From Agelaius tricolor (Eukaryota > Chordata > Aves > Passeriformes > Icteridae), in assembly GCA_023055355.1 (NCBI GenBank), contig JALJCS010000009.1:26065001-26129000 (forward strand): 64,000 nucleotides of DNA, in the 5' to 3' direction. Positions 62,501 through 64,000 of this stretch are shown in pieces; positions within the stretch are counted from its first letter, which is position 1, and each line of letters starts with the position of its first letter. The notes beneath the pieces were generated by a model. That model was not told where the DNA came from. It did no database searches and was given only the letters and a program-made list of their open reading frames with translations. A program made the translations under genes and the position numbers.

Positions 62501-64000
62501 GCACAAATCAGTAAGATGCTCAGTCACTTTCCTGCCAGGCTCATAGAATGCTCACTGTAAAGACTGTCTCCAGTTTGCTGTATTTTTTCCAATTCGTTTT
62601 TGTTCGACTTCAAAACCCTTAGTGGTTCAGCATAAGCCTGTGTGACACTGGGTTTTGGGTTGGGCTACAGAGAGGCTTAGAAACATGAGTGGGTATCTCT
62701 GAATACAAAGGAGGCTTCACTGGCCAGCAGAGACAGGAGTATGCAATGGAAACAGGAAAAGGCTGCTTTTATAGTGCTAGATAGCACTGGTTTTGCTGCA
62801 GCTCCCATCCTGGACCAGACCCACCTTTTTCTGGTGTGGGTACTGACCGCTGTTTGCTGTGGAAGACTGAGCTATTGCTTAATACATGCCATGACTCATG
62901 CTGTATAGAAACTGCAAGATTCCAAATACTGGGAACTGAACTCTTGTTTTCTGAACAGAGAGGTTTTGGGCAGCAGGGTCAAATACTTCCTACCCGAGTG
63001 CCTTGGACACTCCTCAGCAGGTGTTATCCAGAGAGCTATTTTGTAAAAACATAGAAGATTTTTATAACATGTTGATTGGGCTCTTGAATGAGACCAGGCA
63101 TTTTCTCATCTTTTAATCATTACCTGCTTGGCTGATGTTTAAATCAATGAGTGCATGCCAGACACTCACTGCCCTATTAGAAAGATGTTTCTTGTTTTAC
63201 ATGATGGCTTATTTATTGCTTCAATTTTATTTACAGCACAATATATATTGTCCAAAAGGGAAATATAGTTACCAGGCCAAACCTGGTAAAGGGAGGATTT
63301 TTCTTTTTTTAATGACGAGCATATCAATTTTGCAGTGCTTGTTATGCTTTCATTCTAGGCAGCTGCATACAAATTCTGCTGTGTAAAGTTGACCACACAC
63401 AAACAGATGTATGGAGAAGCGTCAGTTGAGACACTGTGAGATAGCCGTGGAAAGAAATGGGACACAGAGTACTTGTCTAAGAGCAGCCTTTGCAGAAGAA
63501 AGGGCAGTGGTCCACCCAGGCCACTCTCCGTCCTCCAGCAATGAGAGAATTTTAAGGGCCCTTTATTTATAGAACTGATTGATTAATTGTTTTTCCTTCA
63601 TGGACAATCTGTCACCTCCCTAAGTTACTTATTTAGTTGTTAACAAATGAGAGTGAAGCATGGATATATGCTCCACACTAAATTTTCAATTTTTGAGAGC
63701 CAGTATGCATGGGATTGCTGGATTGACCTCTCTCTGTGTTTGAATCCCTCTTTTATACCACCATGGTATTTTCTGTTGTTTTCTTGCTTTCTTGTTTATG
63801 TGCTAAGCATCAAAGCTACTACATGCAAAAAAAATTTAATTAGCCTTGAGCATCCCACTAGGGTCCTCAAGTACAAACAAGCACAGACCTTTACCAGTTC
63901 AAATCAAACACATCTTCAGTGGGTCATCTTCAAGGAAATCTCCAGCAGCATAGCTTCTGTAAGTGAAGTTCTTTGCTGCCAACACCTCCAAGTGATTTCT

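Larger units (their letters stand above)
3001..64000 (+). other. LSAMP: Downstream LSAMP intron (5' part), about 61 kb in window
   Basis: From the donor at 3001 to the window end I see no further IgLON coding sequence. I looked for the rest of Ig2 (EYLEILGI / KYECKAANEV-like), Ig3 (YPPTITESK-like) and the GPI-signal exon in the open frames, without a match. IgLON genes are known for very large introns, so a single intron spanning the rest of the window is plausible. An intronic or antisense transcript cannot be excluded from sequence alone. Confidence 0.75.
57192..64000. other. Terminal intron stretch
   Basis: Apart from the trinucleotide repeat at 58533 and the candidate conserved blocks at 58960-59500, I see only non-coding sequence with short chance ORFs up to the window end. 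No LSAMP exon was found here. Confidence 0.55.

Noticed and set aside
3001..64000. Further LSAMP exons, CRISPR arrays, operons or a novel defence-type system
   Set aside because: No IgLON motifs in open frames, no regularly spaced repeats, and no clustered prokaryotic-type genes. The sequence behaves as vertebrate intron throughout.

Overview
This window is vertebrate nuclear DNA, most likely from a bird. Three observations support that. A single well-formed coding exon with canonical splice sites sits in a sea of non-coding sequence. The recognisable interspersed repeats are mainly CR1-type LINE 3' ends, including the TTCTATG-type 3' tail, at low density. No Alu/L1-like elements or clear LTR pairs were noticed. 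There is no bacterial, plasmid, phage or CRISPR character: no operons, no long ORFs, and stop codons in every frame.

The only gene part I can support is one internal exon at 2875-3000 on the + strand. It encodes the first half of the second immunoglobulin domain of an IgLON cell-adhesion protein, best matched from memory to limbic system-associated membrane protein (LSAMP). Everything before it (1-2874) is the 3' part of the upstream intron. Everything after it (3001-64000, about 61 kb) reads as one very large downstream intron. I looked for the next LSAMP exons (rest of Ig2, Ig3, GPI-anchor exon) and did not see them.

Within the introns I find five CR1-derived fragments of different apparent age (about 795-1135, 22133-22670, 24531-24650 and 39240-39700 on the - strand; 56785-57191 on the + strand). 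There are two or three old MIR-like SINE fragments (near 29200, 32834 and 53810), many A/T homopolymers, an ATT-type trinucleotide repeat, and short tandem duplications, the largest 2 x 68 bp at 36952-37087. Two long tracts are strongly purine-biased on the + strand (20520-21180 and 52880-53330). Several AT-rich, TAAT-rich intervals look like candidate conserved non-coding elements or enhancers, but that is a visual impression that needs an alignment.

I found no convincing new biological system. The other open reading frames (up to 191 codons) look like chance ORFs in intronic DNA: they overlap on both strands and carry no domain I recognise.
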